Below, piece by piece: positions 1-8,939 of a stretch of DNA of 64,000 bases. The notes below the pieces were generated by a model. It was not told where the DNA came from. It did not search any database and was given only the letters and a program-made list of their open reading frames with translations. Within the stretch, counting starts at the first letter, position 1. Each line of letters opens with the position of its first letter. Made by a program: the position numbers and the translations under genes. The DNA comes from Forficula auricularia. Taxonomy: Eukaryota > Arthropoda > Insecta > Dermaptera > Forficulidae. Location of the stretch: positions 377,882 to 441,881 of the forward strand of contig JALMQS010000082.1 of assembly GCA_024734495.1 (NCBI GenBank), read 5' to 3'.

Positions 1-95
1 AGATTGTAACTAAATAAGATAATAATTATTTTATACCTTTTAGTGTATTTTATTTGTTGCATTTAATTTTTGAAGTCGGTTTTTATTTTTTTCTT
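1..95 (-). repeat. Arm fragment of palindromic fold-back family FB-A
   Basis: The window opens inside one arm of a fold-back family whose fuller copies lie at 16872-17280, 17638-17990, 23055-24112 and 55661-56063. The shared end carries GAAGTCGGTTTT next to a T-rich tract. The rest of the element is outside the window. Confidence 0.6.
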
Positions 96-460
96 AAAAA
101 TTATTTTTATTTTTTCTCTTTTAGTGATGTTATTAATAGTGATCATATCATCAGAACTTGACCAAATTAATATGACACCATCCCTAAGACACCCCCTTTC
201 GGATAAAAAAAGAACCATCGAAATCGGTTCATAAACAAAGAGGTTAGGTCTAAACAAACCTAATAAAAAAGGACTAATACCTATGAAAAAAATACGAAAA
301 AAAATGGGACCAATCGGAAGCTAGACTGGACCCAATGCAAATTTTTTTTCAAAATCGGTTGAGAATTGGCGGAGATATGAGGTAACATAGGCACAAAAAA
401 AAAAAAAAAAAAAAAAATCAATCGAATAGAGAACCTCCTCCTTTTTTGAAGTCGGTTAAA
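75..460 (-). repeat. Dispersed repeat FB-B bounded by GAAGTCGG ends
   Basis: This block is bounded on both sides by GAAGTCGGTT and contains GAACCTCCTCC at 430-441. Relatives occur at 2765-3085, 17281-17640, 17975-18565, 35385-36030, 41405-42055 and 54408-55680, in both orientations. ORFs here are low-complexity and match between copies only because the DNA is repeated. It looks like a non-autonomous element, and its class is not determinable by eye. Confidence 0.6.
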
Positions 461-931
461 AATAATCTTAGTATTAGTATGTTTTATAGACTCCAAAATT
501 ATAATAGCTAAAAATCTGTAAAAGTTCTGAAAAATAGCTACTATTATAAAGATAAAGCCTACAGAGTTTCAATTTTTTTGAACCATTACTTTGGCAGGAA
601 TAAAAAATTGATCGTTCAATGCCATAAAGGGTATGTTATTTAGATGAGAAATTTAATTGCTGTGTAGCACTAGGCTAAAATTGAGACAGAGACTTGAGAC
701 TTGGGTGATATTTTTTTTATTATTTATTTAGAACCATATGAACCTCTGTTCGTGTAAATATTCTAAAATATCCAAAATAAGGAGCACCCTAATAGATAAA
801 TATGCATAATTACTTAATAATTAAGAAAAACCCTCTATAATAACCAGGAATGGTTAAAATCATTCTGAACACTCAAAGGAAATTGAAAGGGGATTGATCT
901 GAAACTAAATACATTGAAATTATTCTACTTA
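461..931. other. AT-rich sequence, no feature seen
   Basis: AT-rich sequence between two repeats. I see no coding exon, RNA gene or clear repeat edge in it. Confidence 0.5.
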
Positions 932-933
932 TA

Positions 934-1888
934 CAGGGTGGCGCAGATGGATCGGGTGGTTTTAAAATACGGTCGGGTGGTTTTAAAATACTTGTCAAAC
1001 TGTCAATTTTAAAGGTATTGGATTGAAATAAAGTGCAAAACGTGTAGTTCCAATGGAAGTTTATTAACAAAAAATTAGTAAAGTTAGTTTTTAAAAATTA
1101 CATCCATCAAATGCCCTCCTTCTCGAGCGACGCATTCTTGGAGTCGGTCCTTAACGTTCCGCATTGCCCGCTCAAGCACATCACCAGGAATTAATGTGAT
1201 TTCGTTGTGAATTGCTGCCTTCAACTCCTGAATGGTCCGGGGTTTGTTCATGTACACCCTTGCTTTTAAATAGCCCCATAAGAAGAAGTCACATACCGTG
1301 AGGTCCGGTTACTGTTAATTCGCAGCGTTATGTGAACATGATTGAAGAATTTCTTCTCCCACAACTTGAAGAGAACAATTACGACATGGACAATATGTGG
1401 TTCCAACAAGACGGGGCAACTGCACATACCGCTAGGATATCAATGCAAGCTGTACGCGCTCTGTTCCCTGGCCGTTTGATTTCCCGTAATGGAGATCTCC
1501 ATTGGCCCCCTCGCTCACCGGACCTCACGGTATGTGACTTCTTCTTATGGGGCTATTTAAAAGCAAAGGTGTACATGAACAAACCCCGGACCATTCAGGA
1601 GTTGAAGGCAGCAATTCACAACGAAATCACATTAATTCCTGGTGATGTGCTTGAGCGGGCAATGCGGAACGTTGGCGACTCAGGAATGCGTCGACTCGAG
1701 AAGGAGGGCATTTGATGGATGTAATTTTTAAAAACTAACTTTACTAATTTTTTGTTAATAAACTTCCATTGTAACTACACGTTTTGCACTTTATTTCAAT
1801 CCAATACCTTTAAAATTGACAGTTTGACAAGTATTTTAAAACCGCCCGACCGTATTTTAAAACCACCCGATCCATCTGGGCCACCCTG
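934..1888 (+). mobile_element. Snap-back (fold-back) mariner-like element
   Basis: The ends are CAGGGTGG and CCACCCTG, each flanked by TA (932-933 and 1889-1890), as expected for Tc1/mariner insertions. The left arm 934-1309 is almost the exact reverse complement of the right arm 1517-1888. The arms are not short TIRs: they contain the 3' third of the transposase gene and its 3' flank, so the left end of the element is an inverted copy of the right end. The loop 1310-1516 holds unique transposase sequence. A transcript through the element would form a hairpin of about 370 bp. Confidence 0.85.
1311..1715 (+). pseudogene. Mariner-like (DDE_3 type) transposase, C-terminal fragment
   Basis: An open frame runs from the left-arm junction at 1311 to a stop at 1713-1715, with the first ATG at 1338. 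It contains QQDGATAHTA, the region of the second catalytic Asp, and PPRSPDLTVCDFF, the region of the third Asp, as in insect mariner-like transposases of the DDE_3 group. The DNA-binding N-terminus and the first catalytic Asp are absent because the left part was replaced by an inverted 3' end. It cannot encode an active transposase, though the surviving frame has no stop, so the rearrangement is fairly recent. Confidence 0.85.
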
Positions 1889-2031
1889 TATTATGGTATT
1901 TCAACAAATATGAAATGAGTAGTAATTATAACAGTGAAGAATGTAAAATGAGTCTATTTTACATTTTTAATTGCGAAAAATCACAAAAAATACATTATAA
2001 CAGAAGGGGATGTAGTAGTGTGCATGAATAT

Positions 2032-2172
2032 TAAATATACCCTTGAAAGCATGTTCTATATCAACAAACAATGGCGTAGCTTTGTTTCCCCCTCGATATA
2101 AATAAATTTTCATTTGAAACTTTTTTCCATATATTGCATTATTTTTGAGTTATTAAAAAATTCACCCGGTAT
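2032..2172 (+). mobile_element. Solo right end of the CCGGGTGAG TIR element
   Basis: About 140 bp match the right terminus of the element at 5223-6422, ending in TCACCCGGTATA. The rest is missing. It lies just upstream of the candidate exon at 2232, inside the presumed first intron. Confidence 0.7.
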
Positions 2173-2231
2173 ATATAGAAATTGCTCATTTAATGGTATA
2201 AGACTAATGAATTTTGTTTTTCTTTTTGCAG

Positions 2232-2285
2232 TGTCAGAAAGAGAATTCGTTGCTGAAAAATGAAAACGAGCAATTGAAGTTGCAG
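2232..2285 (+). CDS. Candidate 18-codon coiled-coil exon of the ankyrin gene
   Basis: A pyrimidine tract and AG (2230-2231) precede, and GTAATG follows at 2286. The 54-nt segment is open in phase 0 and reads CQKENSLLKNENEQLKLQ, a heptad-like charged and leucine-rich helix. The exon at 6576 also begins in phase 0 with IQKL, so splicing would continue the same leucine pattern (LKLQ joined to IQKL). This continuity is the main support. The intron would be about 4.3 kb and filled with transposons. Being this short, it could be a chance ORF. No homology was recognised. Confidence 0.45.
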
Positions 2286-2552
2286 GTAATGTTGACAAGA
2301 AATTTATTAATTAAAATTTTTCAAGCTAATGTAGAGTAACGTAATTTCATCACAAAGATAATCTTCTTTAGCATTGTCTATTTTCAAAATATTAATTTGT
2401 TTATAGCAGTTTTATATTCGTTTCTTGTTTTTAAGTTGTTAAAATTTTCATTGATAAAGGGAGAATTTCTTCCGAAACGTCTGGCCTAAACATTTTCATA
2501 TTTTTTTTTAGCGTTAAAATTTTATAATTTTAATTTTTAACCCCCCCTCCCC

Positions 2553-2644
2553 GCTAAAATCTGACCCCGGCGGGTAGAGACAAATTTTTAAAAAATAATA
2601 AGCAGTATCGTAAATTGGCTTATTGCTAGAAAGGACGAAAAGCT
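2553..2644 (+). mobile_element. 3' remnant of tRNA-derived SINE
   Basis: Matches the 3' halves of the SINEs at 21080-21254 and 26565-26743, including TAAAATCTGACCCC and GCTAGAAAGG. The tRNA-like head is missing and the tail is replaced by a C-run. Confidence 0.7.
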
Positions 2645-2764
2645 AACCCCCCCCCCCCCTTTAATTTTTTGTTCGATTTCAATCAAAATCTCATCAGCTC
2701 TTAATTTCAATACACCAAAACTACATGTGAAATTTCGTTTAGATATTCACACTATGTTTTGAGC

Positions 2765-3085
2765 TAGATCAGAGGTCGGGGGAACTTATCATATGACCAG
2801 AACTTTACCAAATTAATATTAGACACCCCTCCCCCCTAAGGTACTATATCTCCTTTCCAATAAAAAAGAATCATCGAAATCGGTCCACACGGTAAAGAGA
2901 AATCGACGAACAAACATCTTCAGAACTTCAAATTAATATGGGACCACCTCTATGGTATCTCTTTTCCAATAAAAAAAGAATCATCTAAATCGGTCCACAT
3001 CGTAAAGAGAAATAAATGTTCAAACACAAAAAAAACTGGCATTCCTTTGAATTGATAACCTCCTCCTTTTTTCAAAGTTGGTTAA
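2765..3085 (-). repeat. Degenerate copy of dispersed repeat FB-B
   Basis: Contains the family's AACCTCCTCC near 3056-3066 and several recognisable family segments, with a local internal duplication (AAAGAATCATC occurs twice). The following stretch to about 3540 is AT-rich with no feature seen. Confidence 0.5.
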
Positions 3086-3574
3086 AATGATGTTTTATTT
3101 TCGCTAAAATGACTTCAAAATTAGGACTTTTTAACGTGAGCCCAATTTGAATACAGTCCTCGGGAATCAAAATAAAAATACTATAATAGTTTATAAAATA
3201 GAAAATTTTAAGAATGTCCTTATTACCCCCGATAGTTTCATTGTTACGCCCATTTGGGGTAATTTACCCCGGTTCCCCGACCGCTGAACTAGAGCGTTCA
3301 CAGAATTTGTTAACACAAACATTTGGACAAAACAATTAATATCTCAAAAAATATAATTTTTTCGATATTTACTTATTAGGTCTTATTTGTAGATCAAAAC
3401 TCCATGGTTTTGCTCAATTTTTTTAATCAAAATAGTTTAAGCCGTTTTTGAAATATTTTGAAAAAACGAATCAAAAAAGCACTTTCCTAATAAACTAAGA
3501 GAAACAAAGAGGTTGTCCTCTGCTTAATGCAAATAAACATACACACATATATATCGAAATTATATATCTGTACA

Positions 3575-3627
<53 letters not shown>

Positions 3628-3638
3628 TATATGTTTGA

Positions 3639-3673
3639 GACTATAGTTTCGAAGGCTTGGCCCTCATCATCAG
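3639..3673 (-). ncRNA. Hammerhead-ribozyme-like motif (left arm)
   Basis: On the minus strand the core reads CTGATGA, one extra T, stem II GAGGG paired to CCTTC (one wobble), then GAAAC, TATA and GTC. GTC is the canonical cleavage triplet. ACTATAGT is self-complementary, so helix III could form between two molecules. Stem I is weak. One base more than the canonical core separates CTGATGA from stem II. This is a structural reading only. Confidence 0.4.
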
Positions 3674-3899
3674 TATTTTTAATTATAAATATTATTATTC
3701 ATGGGATCAGTATAGCGTGGATATTGAAAATTTTTGAAAAAAAAATTCTTCTTTTTCTTAGCTGAATAGATAGGAGGAATTATTATTATTATTATTTCTT
3801 TTTAATTCTACCTAGCTATTCAGCTGAGAAAGAAGGAAAAAAATTTCAATATCCACTCGATACTGATCACTTGAAAAATAATATTTATAATTAAAAAGA

Positions 3900-3934
3900 C
3901 TGATGATGAGGGACAAGCCTTCGAAACTATAGTC
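3900..3934 (+). ncRNA. Hammerhead-ribozyme-like motif (right arm)
   Basis: CTGATGA at 3900-3906, GAGGG 3908-3912 pairing CCTTC 3918-3922, GAAA 3923-3926 and GTC 3932-3934. It is the inverted partner of the motif at 3639-3673. Because the two lie in facing arms, a read-through transcript contains one sense and one antisense copy. Confidence 0.4.
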
Positions 3935-4393
3935 TCAAACAAATAAATAATATATATACAGATATATGAATTTCGATATATATATGTGTATAGAAATGTA
4001 ACGATTGTTCTCAGAAAAATGAAGATGATGAGAAACAGATACAAACAGTGAGTAGAAATTTGATTCTTTATAAATACCAAATTTTTCCTTTTTACCAATT
4101 ATTTATATAGGTATCCTTGTCACTCTAATACCCATACCATAAAAGGTCCAAATACCTTGTTTTGAGTAATTGCTAGGTTTGTCAAACTAAGGGGCAATTC
4201 TAGGGCTTCTAATCTACAATAAATTAAAATGTACTGTTACGTTTAAGTGATACGTTGAAGGATCTCCGAAAGTTCTTCACCGATTTCTTTGAAATTTTCA
4301 CACAACATTTCATTTAAATACACGAGTGTTTTTATATGTAGTGTTTTTATAGATATCACACCTGTGGCATGTAAAAAAATAGTTTTTTCGAGG

Positions 4394-4638
4394 AAACAAC
4401 GCTAACCGAATTTATCGCGCGGAGAATTTACCACTGCTCGAAGCCACTAAAACCTTAGTAAATTTGATATTGAATTGTATCTAAGTTTCTGAGATTGGCT
4501 CGTGATCCCGGCTTCTTTTTCTTCTGCTCTGTTCTTTTCACGATGGAGGAGCCAGCCCATACTGGGCTTTAGGGGATCCACCTTCTGGTGTATCTCCTTC
4601 TCACATCAATATTATAAAAAAAAAAAAAAAAAAAAAAA
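4394..4638 (+). mobile_element. Short retroposed element with poly(A) tail
   Basis: Starts AACCGAATTTATCGCGCGG and ends in an A-run at 4617-4638. A reverse-oriented copy (19019-19253) begins at the same point and ends in the same tail. This suggests a short retroelement unit (SINE or fixed 3' end of a LINE) rather than random truncation. No tRNA-like promoter boxes were seen. No convincing target duplication was found. Confidence 0.6.
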
Positions 4639-4889
4639 CAAGATGGCCGATAATAGCTTTTTGAAAATATTTCAACTGCCAATATTATTTTTGGTAAAGG
4701 GAACAATAATGATAAACCTAGCCCAAAATTTAGATATCCCAATCGGAGCACTAAAAGGACATATGTTGCGAATATTGTTTCGATACGTCCAGTGGTTTAG
4801 GTGTGAAGCAAAAGAATTAGTCACAGCAACGCGTGGTCGTCTCAGCTATTATCTATATAAATTTTAACCATAAAACGAGACGCTTCCCG
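4639..4889. other. Unassigned sequence before Helitron end
   Basis: An open frame runs through the poly(A) tail into this stretch (to 4867). It is a read-through of the retroelement and I do not call it a gene. It may be internal Helitron sequence. Confidence 0.4.
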
Positions 4890-4936
4890 CTAGAGGCTTA
4901 GCGTGACGCCGGGCCGAAGGCCCGGGCGTCAGCTAG
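4890..4936 (+). mobile_element. Helitron 3' terminus
   Basis: A GC-rich hairpin with GGGCC facing GGCCC around a GAA loop (about 4909-4926) is followed by CTAG at 4933-4936 and then T. This is the classic Helitron 3' signature (hairpin, CTRR, insertion before T). The matching 5' TC end was not located. Confidence 0.7.
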
Positions 4937-4974
4937 TTACTTTATGTTCATTCCATAAACCACATATTTTCTTT

Positions 4975-5100
4975 TTTCCAATAGCTAAATTAAAACTTCA
5001 TTGAAAAAGAATGAAATTCTCCCGAAACGTTAGGTATTTTAATTGACGTATTAAGATTGTTTTTTATAAAAGATTTGTATTTATTTATATAATAAAAAGA
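4975..5100 (+). repeat. Diverged copy of the basic-peptide repeat module
   Basis: Resembles the module at 18078-18200, 35478-35600, 41500-41620 and 55460-55600, sharing GAAATTCTC, CGAAACGTT and the trailing TATAAAAGATTT. The reading frame of the others is broken here. Confidence 0.4.
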
Positions 5101-5222
5101 ATAATTTTTAAGGAACTTGGTATCGGTTCTAGATGAAATATTTTAAATAAGACTGAAATATTAAGCTGACTTAGTCAATTGCTTCTTGTACCTCCTGAAG
5201 ATAGGTTAATAGTCCGAAATAA

Positions 5223-6422
5223 TATGCCGGCTGAGTTTTTTTATCTTGAGACTGTCTTATAATTCAAAAACAGTGCATTATATGGAAAAAAGTTTCAAAT
5301 AAAAGTATGTTTATATCGAGGGAGATTTCAAGGGTATTTCAATGTCAAGTTCTGTTTTTTAAATGGAACCCTATATTTTTCTATACGTCTACTTAATCTA
5401 CAAAAAAAACTGAATAACTTTCATAAGAATTATTTTTTTATACGACATCAAATAAACAAAATACATGAATCAATTAGATCTCAAAAAAAATTCTTAATAA
5501 TTATTTTTAACAATTATTTAACTTAATTATCAAATAAATAATTATTAAATCGAAAAGTCACAACAATGAAAATAAGTGTTTATAATGATATTAAAACTTC
5601 GTTATACTCAGATTTAAGAGATTATTTTCTACTTAATAGAACTAGTTGAAATTCTTGAGTTTAAAAAAGTTTATTTCTCGTCTCAATCCAGTAGATAGTT
5701 ATATTGTATTACTATAATAAAAATGGAGCATTTTTTGTTGAAGACAGAATTAAAATGGTCTTAATTTATGCGGTGAATGTGGAAGAAGTGTTATGGGGCT
5801 GCCATTGAAATGAATGCCGAGCGGTTTCCTAATAGGAATACACCCTCACAAGCTTCATTTTATTGTGTTGTAAAATCTGTTTAAAAAAAACAAAAAAAAA
5901 CAGGAAATGTAAAGGCTACGAAGAAACTGGAACAGGCCAAAATAAGGAAATTGGAACTGGAATTCATCCAGAAGACTTGGGATACACTCTGGAATGTCTC
6001 AAAACAGTATTGAAAAATTATTAAATTATTAATTATTATTTAATTATTTATTTAATAATTAATTTTTTAATCATTATTATTTGATAATTAAGTTAAATAA
6101 TTGTTAAAAATAATAATTAAGAATTTTTTTCGAGATCTAATTGATTCATGCATTTTTTTATTTGATGTCGTATAAAAAAATAATTTTTATGAAAGTTGTT
6201 CAGTTTTTTTTTTTGTAGATTATTTAGACGTATTGAAAAATATAGGGTTCCATTTAAAAAACAAAACTTGACATTGAAATACCCTTGAAAGCTTGTTCTA
6301 GGTCGACAAACAATAGCGTAGTTTAGTTTACCCCTTGATATAAATAAACTTTTATTTTTTTCATATAATGCACTGTTTTTGAGTTATAGGACTGTCTCAA
6401 GATAAAAAACTCACCCGGTATA
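5223..6422 (+). mobile_element. Mariner-like element with long TIRs (CCGGGTGAG family)
   Basis: Long inverted terminal regions (about 5223-5530 and 6060-6422) end in the family terminus CCGGGTGAGTTTTT next to TA. The left end has drifted to CCGGCTGAG. The interior retains a transposase N-terminal remnant at 5745-5870. Other copies: solo end at 2032-2172, and two larger nested copies at 30295-34502 and 37043-39910. This copy has no later insertion and gives the reference layout. Confidence 0.75.
5745..5870 (+). pseudogene. Transposase N-terminal helix-turn-helix remnant
   Basis: Comparing this copy with the one at 32880-33020 (reverse strand), the frames can be read as IEMALIYG, followed after frameshifts by AERIPDRNIPSQASFY. 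This resembles the N-terminal HTH (DUF4817-like) found in many insect mariner-like transposases. Both copies contain stops and frameshifts. The similarity is recalled, not computed. Confidence 0.5.
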
Positions 6423-6575
6423 TACTATATATCGATATAATATGTGGTGAGTGCTGCTCTATAGTAAGCAAGTACTTTACAAAAAGCCCAAATTCTTTTT
6501 GTCGGATTAATAATAAAGGGAAAAATCAAATTAATTTAATTTATTTAATTAATTAAATTATTCATTCATTTGCAG
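6423..6575 (+). other. Intron end with splice acceptor before the ankyrin exon
   Basis: AT-rich intron sequence ending TTCATTTGCAG, with AG at 6574-6575. This is a good 3' splice site and fixes the exon start better than any start codon, since no ATG lies in the first part of the exon. Confidence 0.65.
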
Positions 6576-7097
6576 ATTCAGAAATTGACAACGACAACTG
6601 CTGAGCCTGAAGAAGAAAGAAAGAGCGCTGATATTTTTGAAGCAGCTAAAGATGGATTACTGTCGGAGGTTGTTTATTATGTCGAGCAAGACCCGACAAG
6701 TGTTAACAAACCCAATGAATATTTTAATGATTATACCCCGTTATTTTATGCCTCAAAACATGGCCATTTCAAAATCGTGGAATTTCTAGTCAACAACGGG
6801 GCGGAGATTGACGGGACCAATGTTTTCAATGGAACACCCCTAATGAGTGCCAGTAGTTTTGGTCATACCACTATTATGGAGTATTTAATTAAGAATGGAG
6901 CTAATGTAAATCATCTAAGTCTACACAAACGTACGCCTCTTCATTGGGCTATTTTGGGAAATAGATTATATGCAGTGAAACTTTTAATTAAATATGGTGC
7001 AGATAAAAATATAGTAGATAAAGAGGGTAGAACTGCGTTAGAAGATGCGCAAGTAAAGGGTAGAACTTCAATCGTCGAATTTCTATCGAATAATTGA
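6576..7097 (+). CDS. Ankyrin-repeat protein, terminal exon
   Basis: The frame is open from the acceptor AG at 6574-6575 to a TGA at 7095-7097. The protein begins with a polar, acidic linker and then about four ankyrin repeats. The repeats are seen as YTPLFYASKHGHFKIVEFLV, TPLMSASSFGHTTIMEYLI, TPLHWAILGN and RTALEDAQVKGRTSIVEFL, with the usual TPLxxA and G-H signature positions. No internal frameshift or stop occurs, so it is probably a functional host exon. The true start is in an upstream exon, and 2232-2285 is the best candidate. AATAAA occurs within ten bases of the stop. Ankyrin repeats bind proteins, but the partner is not predictable here. Confidence 0.78.
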   Translation: MQKLTTTTAEPEEERKSADIFEAAKDGLLSEVVYYVEQDPTSVNKPNEYFNDYTPLFYASKHGHFKIVEFLVNNGAEIDGTNVFNGTPLMSASSFGHTTIMEYLIKNGANVNHLSLHKRTPLHWAILGNRLYAVKLLIKYGADKNIVDKEGRTALEDAQVKGRTSIVEFLSNN

Positions 7098-7512
7098 GAA
7101 ATAAATGGGCTTCGCATCTTTGGCAGCTATAATTCTGGGATTCCCTTATAAAAGCTTCCCGAGACAGGGTCGCAGCGAGGGTAAATGGCTCCCGGAGCAT
7201 TGACATGTGTCACTTGGTAAACAGCGCTGGTGGTCAAAATGAAAACTAACACACTCGGGTCATATTTATTTTTATTGTATAAAGAAAATTATTAAAACAA
7301 ACAAACAAGATAGATTATTAGTTTGTAGTTTTACCTTATGCAATATTGAATACTTTATTTAAATATTCTTCGGTATTCCAATTTTGCTGACCCAAATAAT
7401 TTAGTTATGTTTTTGGCCACGAGACTGCGTAGTGCCAAGAACCACTTACCAATAGTAATTTTTAGCACTCCTCCCTTATATTTGTTAGCTTATACATATT
7501 ATGCAACAAATC
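7098..7512. other. 3' flank of ankyrin gene, no further feature
   Basis: Downstream AT-rich sequence with possible polyadenylation signals. Short ORFs on both strands look like chance frames. Confidence 0.4.
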
Positions 7513-7955
7513 GTCGCCTTAGGCCCGGTTGTATGTCGCAAAGTAAATGCTTTTTACTACTAACTAGGGTGGATGGTAAATGGAGCCACTGGGATCGCCA
7601 ATTAGATGACAGGCACATTCAGTGGCTGTCATCTGATTGGCCATCCCAGTGGTTCCATTTACCATCTACCTTGCTTAGTGGTAAAAAGCATTTACTTTGC
7701 GACATACAACCGGGCCTTAGAGTGTGAACCTGCTAACTCACAACAAGGAAATCATACAGGGCAGAAAAAAATAAACAAAATTTAATATTGTTGTTATGGA
7801 AATAAACAATTTTTCACATTTTTTTATCTACAACTTACAACCGTAATTTTGAGTAGAAGATTTATTTGGACGATGCTGCATTTTTTTTTTCGATTGGTAT
7901 TAATATGTCATAAATGATCAAAAATGGAGTTAACAGGTTTACACTATAAGGCGAC
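7513..7955. mobile_element. TIR element (GTCGCCTTA ... TAAGGCGAC) with nested MITE
   Basis: Ends are inverted: GTCGCCTTA, with AGAGTGTGAACCTG after the nested MITE, faces CAGGTTTACACTATAAGGCGAC (about 7934-7955). A relative without the nested MITE lies at about 12176-12414 and a fragment at 9843-9930. It was hit by the MITE at 7522-7716 inside its left TIR. Confidence 0.65.
7522..7716. mobile_element. PIF/Harbinger-type MITE, near-perfect palindrome
   Basis: The 195-bp element starts GGCCCGGTTGTATGTCGCAA and ends in its reverse complement. It is flanked by TTA on both sides (7519-7521 and 7717-7719), the 3-bp duplication typical of PIF/Harbinger. The arms stay complementary almost to the centre (about 7615-7625). 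The 106-codon ORF that spans it is an artefact of the palindrome. Confidence 0.8.
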
Positions 7956-8254
7956 AATATATATTTGCTTAATGTATATTCCACTAGTTTGATCTATTTT
8001 GATAAAACAAACTTTATTAAAGAGTTTAAAAAATTAGAGAGACAATTTAATTCATACACTAAAAGTCCCATAAGCAACGGTGTTTTTGTCACTATGACAG
8101 CAAAAAAAGTTTACCCTAACTTTTCCAGCGACAAAACTGAACCTAGCTTTATTTTTTCAATTATGTTTTATTTATTAATTGGTTTTTTTAATTTTAAAAC
8201 CCACTCATAGGTTAAAGCAAATATTATTATATTATCTTAAAATTAGAAATTTTT

Positions 8255-8440
8255 TGTTTGTTTTTAATTAACAGGTGTCTAAATCATAACAAAACAGGTG
8301 TGTTTACAAATAAAGTGGTTCAAGTGACTTTTTTTTATATAGCTTGGAAACAAATCTTATTTAATTTTATGTTTTTATTTCAGATCCTATACGATTATTT
8401 TTTTATTTTTATTTTCCTATTTATTTTTTTATCAAGTTGT
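8255..8440 (+). repeat. Dispersed repeat pair, copy 1
   Basis: Matches 14560-14740 in opposite orientation, including AATTAACAGGTGTCTAAA and TTGGAAACAAATCTTATTTA. The similar hydrophobic ORFs in the two copies reflect shared T-rich DNA. Element class unknown. Confidence 0.5.
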
Positions 8441-8549
8441 TTATAAGAATTGTATTTTTAACAATTGTACTTTTCCTCTAAATTAAATAAACTAATTTAT
8501 GTCTTAATTTTGTGATTTACGTATTGATTAATTAAATTGTCTTACTGAA

Positions 8550-8767
8550 TTACACTCAAGCTTTTTTTAGGTCGAAGTAAACTTGATATTTTATAATTCG
8601 AGTTTTGTTGCCTTTGGGCAATTTAACTCAAAAAACTACCAGAAAAAATTACTCGTCCTTACGGACTCGTAATTTTTTCACAGGTAGTTTTTTTCGTTTA
8701 GTTGCCAGGCAACAAAATTCTCATTAAAATGTCAAGTTTACTTCGGCAACAAAAAGCTCTCGTGTAA
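8550..8767. mobile_element. Palindromic MITE (TTACACTCAAGCTTTTT ends)
   Basis: TTACACTCAAGCTTTTT at the left faces AAAAAGCTCTCGTGTAA at the right. Arms remain complementary through AAGTAAACTTGA and GTTGCC to a centre near 8655-8665. About 218 bp with no coding content. Confidence 0.7.
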
Positions 8768-8939
8768 TTATAAGTGAAAAAAAATCAGTCTAAGCAGATC
8801 TCAACATTGAGAAAACTCATTTTGATTTTTTTTGATAGGTTATTTATTAATTAAACACATTTTTTATCAACAGGTGGGTCAATGTAAATAAAACAGGTGG
8901 TGATTATAAAAGACGTGGGGATTACAATTAAAATTAATA

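Larger units (their letters stand above)
3545..3990. mobile_element. Fold-back repeat with a TA microsatellite and paired hammerhead-like motifs
   Basis: Arms of roughly 180-220 bp (about 3548-3775 and 3805-3985) are reverse complements of each other. A (TA)n tract lies at about 3578-3622 in the left arm. Each arm carries one hammerhead-like motif (see ncRNA entries), on opposite strands. A related single-arm copy lies at 40340-40560 and a diverged one near 48770-48900. Confidence 0.65.

Noticed and set aside
2461..2492. Hammerhead-like piece (GGGAG, CTTCC, GAAACGTC)
   Set aside because: The upstream box is TTGATAA and no stem I is visible. Too degenerate to list as an RNA feature.
3578..3622. 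TA tract as a possible promoter element
   Set aside because: A simple microsatellite inside a fold-back; no gene starts nearby.
4502..4867. 121-codon ORF
   Set aside because: It reads through a poly(A) tail of a retroelement into unrelated sequence.
5904..6014. Exon-like segment reading KLEQAKIRKLELEF after an AG
   Set aside because: The same DNA occurs reversed at 32820-32880 inside the TIR element family, so it is transposon interior and not a host exon.
7407..7727. 106-codon ORF
   Set aside because: It crosses a palindromic MITE; the frame is a by-product of the inverted repeat.
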